Origin: Agrobacterium tumefaciens
GTDB lineage: Bacteria; Pseudomonadota; Alphaproteobacteria; Rhizobiales; Rhizobiaceae
Reading direction: 5' to 3'
DNA length: 64,000 nucleotides
NCBI RefSeq assembly: GCF_017726655.1
Contig: NZ_CP072308.1
Span: 124,001-188,000, forward strand
Below the pieces are notes generated by a model. It had not been told where the DNA came from. It did not search any database and saw only the letters and a list, made by a program, of their open reading frames with translations. Both the position numbers and the translations under genes were made by a program. Shown here in pieces: positions 60,912 to 64,000 of the stretch. Positions within the stretch are counted from its first letter, which is position 1. The number at the start of each line of letters is the position of its first letter.

Positions 60912-61223
60912 TCAGGATGCTTTTCGGTGCATCGCCTGCGGCTGTGCAGGCAGCATCTTGACTGAGGATTCCGCCAGAGCGCCATGGCCTTCGGCATCGA
61001 TGATCAGATGCCAGTGCAATGTCTCAGGAATGGCGAGACGGATCGGGGATTTTTTCGCCACGCCGCCGAGATATTTGAAATCGAGCAGCTCGGTGAAGCG
61101 CTGAAAATTCGCACTCGTCATCAGGCGGACGTTATTGATCGCCGACAGGGATACTTCGATGACCGTACCGGCTCGAAGCTCCTTCAGGTCATAATGCGTG
61201 TAGCGAAAATTGGGCCGGGCCAT
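60912..61223 (-). CDS. DUF1883-domain protein
   Basis: The 103-residue protein starts MARPNFRYTHYDLKELRAG and continues GTVIEVSLSAINNVRLMTSANFQRF, the pattern of the DUF1883 family of unknown function. It has no signal peptide. It converges with rarA and is divergent from the chemoreceptor gene. Confidence 0.7.
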   Translation of the reverse strand: MARPNFRYTHYDLKELRAGTVIEVSLSAINNVRLMTSANFQRFTELLDFKYLGGVAKKSPIRLAIPETLHWHLIIDAEGHGALAESSVKMLPAQPQAMHRKAS

Positions 61224-61461
61224 CGCGCGTCTCCCTCAACGTCATTTTGGTCAGCAAGGATAAGCCCCTACGATTAACGCTATCTTTAGATGCGGCCGGT
61301 CAGTCCGAAAATCCCTCCCTGACATGGCCCGCGGGACCCGCGACGAGACGCCTTCAGCCATAGGCGAATAATACGAACGTATAATATTCGCATTTAATAA
61401 TAATCAATTTCTTGCCCCTAACATCGGCTGGTCGAATTGCTGTCATCGACTTGGGGGGAAG

Positions 61462-63276
61462 ATGAAAAACGTCACAATATCCATGCGCCTTTACGCGCTT
61501 GTCGCCTTGTTTCTGGCGATACTGGCTGCCGCTCTCACATTCAGCCTGTTTGAAAGCTACCACGAGATGGAGCGGGAGCGGAAAGCCGGACTTGCGGCGA
61601 TGAACGAGACCGCCGTTGCCATTCTCAAGCAATATTACCAGTTGGAGCAGGGCGGAAGCCTGACGCGGGAGGCGGCGCAACAACAGGCAAAGACAACGAT
61701 CGCGGCGATGCGTTACGGCAATGGCAGCGGTTATTTCTGGATCAATGACATGCATCCGACCATGGTGATGCATCCGATCAAGCCTGAAATGAACGGAACC
61801 GACCTCACGGGCAACAAGGATCCGAATGGCAAGGCGCTGTTCGTTGAGTTCGTAAAAACGGTCAAAGCGGGCGGCCAGGGGTTTGTCGATTATTACTGGC
61901 CGAAGCCCGGTGCGCCGGACCCGGTCGAGAAATTCTCGCATGTGGCCGGTTTCGCCCCCTGGGGCTGGATTGTCGGCACCGGGGTTTATGTCGACGATCT
62001 TGAAGCCGTGTTCTGGCGCGACGCCTATTTCAACGGCGGCCTTTGCATCGCGGTTGGCCTTCTTGTGGTGGGCATTGCCGCCTTCGTGGTTCGCAGCGTT
62101 ACCCGGCCCATCGATCTCATTCGCCAGAGCATGCGGCGGATCGCGGATGGCGATGGCGACGCGGATATCCAGTTCGCCGACCGTCGTAATGAGATCGGCG
62201 CGATTGCGAAGACGCTGCTGGTGTTGCGCGACAGCGTCAATGAGCGCAGCGCCTTGCAAGCGCGCGAGGCAGACCAGCAGCGGGCGCTGGAGGCAGAGCG
62301 GCGCGGCAATGAAATGGTGCTGCGTTCCGTGTCCGACAGGCAGGCACATGCCATGGAGCAGCTCGGCAGCGCGCTCGAGGCGCTCGCCGATGGTGACCTG
62401 ACCGTGTCGCTGACCGATATCGGAACGGATTACGAAAAGCTGCGGCTGGACTTCAACCGCGCCGTCGGCGCCCTGCATGGCGCGATCGAAGCGATTGCGA
62501 GAACCGGCCACGTCGTCAATGACAGCGCGTCCGATATCAGCGGCGCGACCGGCAATCTTTCGCGCCGCACCGAGCAGCAGGCGGCAGCGCTGGAAGAGAC
62601 GGCGGCAGCTCTCGACGAGATCACCGCCACAGTGCGTACCGCCTCCGACCGGGCAAACGAGGCCCGGCAGATGGTGCAGGATACCAAGTCCAGCGCCGGT
62701 CGATCGGGCGAGATTGTGCGCAATGCCGTCGACGCGATGGGCCGTATCGAAGAGTCCTCGAAACGCATCGGGCAGATCATCTCGGTTATCGACGAAATTG
62801 CCTTTCAGACAAACCTGCTTGCGCTGAATGCCGGCGTCGAAGCAGCACGGGCAGGCGAGGCGGGCCGGGGTTTTGCGGTCGTGGCACAGGAGGTGCGTGA
62901 ACTTGCGCAACGCTCTGCCAACGCAGCCAAGGAAATCAAAACGCTTATCAACCGCTCGGCGGAAGAAGTGGGCGGCGGCGTTGCGCTGGTGCGCTCGACC
63001 GGTGATGCGCTGGAGGAAATTGTGGCTCTGGTGAACCGCGTGGAAGGCCACGTCAACTCCATCGCGACCGCAGCACGCGAACAGGCGACGGGGCTGCAGG
63101 AGATCAACACTTCCGTCAACCACATGGACCAGATGACCCAGCAGAACGCTGCCATGGTGGAAGAAACCACCGCGGCCAGCCAGACATTGGCAGAGGAAAG
63201 CCAGCAGTTGCGGGCGCTGCTCTCCCGTTTTGAACTGGGACATGGTGCGAGCCGGGAGACTGCCCGGGCGGCGTGA
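61462..63276 (+). CDS. Methyl-accepting chemotaxis protein with Cache-type sensor domain
   Basis: The 604-residue receptor has a first membrane helix (about 10-30), a periplasmic single Cache domain with the [19 protein letters not shown] and DYYWPKPG motifs, a second membrane helix (about 193-213), a HAMP domain, and a cytoplasmic signalling domain with the hairpin tip [19 protein letters not shown] and [16 protein letters not shown]. The C terminus lacks a CheR-binding pentapeptide. The ligand is unknown. GGGGGGAAG precedes the ATG. Confidence 0.93.
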   Translation: MKNVTISMRLYALVALFLAILAAALTFSLFESYHEMERERKAGLAAMNETAVAILKQYYQLEQGGSLTREAAQQQAKTTIAAMRYGNGSGYFWINDMHPTMVMHPIKPEMNGTDLTGNKDPNGKALFVEFVKTVKAGGQGFVDYYWPKPGAPDPVEKFSHVAGFAPWGWIVGTGVYVDDLEAVFWRDAYFNGGLCIAVGLLVVGIAAFVVRSVTRPIDLIRQSMRRIADGDGDADIQFADRRNEIGAIAKTLLVLRDSVNERSALQAREADQQRALEAERRGNEMVLRSVSDRQAHAMEQLGSALEALADGDLTVSLTDIGTDYEKLRLDFNRAVGALHGAIEAIARTGHVVNDSASDISGATGNLSRRTEQQAAALEETAAALDEITATVRTASDRANEARQMVQDTKSSAGRSGEIVRNAVDAMGRIEESSKRIGQIISVIDEIAFQTNLLALNAGVEAARAGEAGRGFAVVAQEVRELAQRSANAAKEIKTLINRSAEEVGGGVALVRSTGDALEEIVALVNRVEGHVNSIATAAREQATGLQEINTSVNHMDQMTQQNAAMVEETTAASQTLAEESQQLRALLSRFELGHGASRETARAA

Positions 63277-63300
63277 ATTCAGGTGGTTCGAGTGACGTTG

Positions 63301-63329
63301 GAGGGCGCGGCCTGGCTGCGCCCTTTTTC
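63301..63329 (+). terminator. Terminator of the chemoreceptor gene
   Basis: GGGCGC pairs with GCGCCC around GGCCTGGCT and is followed by TTTTTC. It lies about 26 bp after the stop codon. Confidence 0.75.
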
Positions 63330-63682
63330 GTTCAGGCTTGATATTAGACCTCTTTCCGGCATTCTCGCACGGCATTTCGCGCATTCCAGCGGCCTCTGTT
63401 TCGCCGAGTTTTTTCCGCCCGTCATGTCGGCCTTTAGCCGGTATGTGGCCATCCCCCGTCCTGGCTGAAAGCATTCTTGTCGGCGCGCAGACGCGAGTCG
63501 GATGGATTCCGGCGCAAGGCCGGAATGACGGACGTTATCTGGTTGTGCTTTTTCGCTTTCCGGATACCTGAGAACTGCCCGGTTCGTTATTTCCCGGCAC
63601 CAATAAGGTTTCGTTTACCTCATTTCTTTAAAATTTATCCTGTATTGCCGCGATTGCGGCCGCTGAAGGTACAGGTTCTCGT
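63330..63682. other. Intergenic region with a second REP-type palindrome
   Basis: The gap contains GGATTCCGGC-GCAAG-GCCGGAATGACG (63502-63530), a palindrome of a type repeated in alphaproteobacterial chromosomes. It differs from the pair at 56166. Short open frames here have no supporting signals. Confidence 0.5.
63503..63527. repeat. REP-type palindrome
   Basis: ATTCCGGC and GCCGGAAT enclose GCAAG. This is a GC-rich extragenic palindrome of the kind scattered through Rhizobiaceae chromosomes. Confidence 0.5.
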
Positions 63683-64000
63683 ATGGCGTATGTTTCCCTT
63701 CCGCGTCGTCTTGTGACGTTGCTGATGATTTCCACGGTCATGGTGTCATGCTCGGCGGAGGGTCTCGTACCCCCGGCTGAGGTTGATGGCACGACCCGTG
63801 TCAGCGCCATCAGGTCCTCGCGGCAACAGGGCTACAGTGCGCCCGCCGGTGCCGTCCACCAGGCCGCGCGCGTCCAACAACCAGACGACTACGCCGGCGC
63901 GGTTTCCCAACCAATGCCCGAGGCCTATGCATCGCAGGATCCGCTGTTGCAATCGCCGCAGGGTGCGCAGGGTTATTCCACACTCGAATCGCAGCATCAG
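63683..64000 (+). CDS. N-terminal part of a putative lipoprotein
   Basis: ATG at 63683 opens a frame that runs off the window. It has a short basic then hydrophobic leader (MAYVSLPRRLVTLLMISTVM) followed by VSC, a possible lipobox with Cys22. The following part is Gln, Ala and Ser-rich and low in complexity, so it may be a linker before a domain beyond the edge. The product is not recognised. Confidence 0.55.
   Translation, partial: MAYVSLPRRLVTLLMISTVMVSCSAEGLVPPAEVDGTTRVSAIRSSRQQGYSAPAGAVHQAARVQQPDDYAGAVSQPMPEAYASQDPLLQSPQGAQGYSTLESQHQ

Noticed and set aside
61354..63474. 706-codon frame antisense to the chemoreceptor gene
   Set aside because: It exactly covers a clear chemoreceptor in the other strand and has a His/Arg-rich, domain-free product.

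Overview
The window is chromosomal DNA from an alphaproteobacterium of the Rhizobiaceae, most likely the Agrobacterium/Rhizobium group. The grounds are about 60% GC coding sequence, a BA14K-type secreted protein, a long rhizobial-type UvrB, two nucleotide-identical tuf genes, rpsN of the zinc-free type, and rpoB/rpoC proteins of 1378 and 1402 residues. The species cannot be fixed from the sequence alone. I saw no insertion sequence, prophage or CRISPR array.

Layout. 1-10.6 kb is ordinary accessory and housekeeping sequence: a DUF922 secreted protein, a PRC-barrel protein, an AT-rich orphan gene for a SIR2-like/DUF4917 protein, a secreted esterase, uvrB, a GNAT acetyltransferase, a divergent HxlR regulator/NAD(P)-binding oxidoreductase pair, a SnoaL-like secreted protein, an acyl-CoA thioesterase and rlmB. 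10.7-17.4 kb corresponds to the tRNA-Tyr/tRNA-Gly/tuf/tRNA-Trp/secE/nusG segment known from other proteobacteria. Here it is opened by small envelope genes (BA14K, MliC-type lysozyme inhibitor, TerC, two tiny membrane ORFs) and a glycosyltransferase. 17.5-29.8 kb is secE-nusG-rplKAJL-rpoBC. 29.8-31.7 kb carries three accessory genes on the minus strand. 32.2-36.5 kb is the str operon (rpsL-rpsG-fusA-tuf). 36.8-51.9 kb is the S10-spc-alpha cluster (rpsJ to rplQ, with secY, adk and rpoA). 52-61.2 kb holds msrPQ, ilvD, a serine hydrolase, an LprI-like protein, a Do-like periplasmic protease, rarA and a DUF1883 gene. 61.4-64 kb has a chemoreceptor and the start of a putative lipoprotein.

The central 34 kb encodes most of the translation and transcription machinery and is punctuated by many perfect hairpins between genes, some with T tails. 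The hairpins and promoter-like sequences suggest several transcription units or attenuation points within the clusters, notably before rpoB, rplK, rpsE, secY and rpoA.

The items most worth a second look are the AT-rich SIR2-like gene with an 18-bp perfect inverted repeat in its leader, a vestigial copy of the tuf 3' end downstream of the first tuf, mutually exclusive hairpins upstream of rplK, and a candidate structured leader upstream of the TerC gene. No wholly new system is proven by the sequence; the SIR2-like gene is the best candidate for an uncharacterised (possibly antiphage) function.
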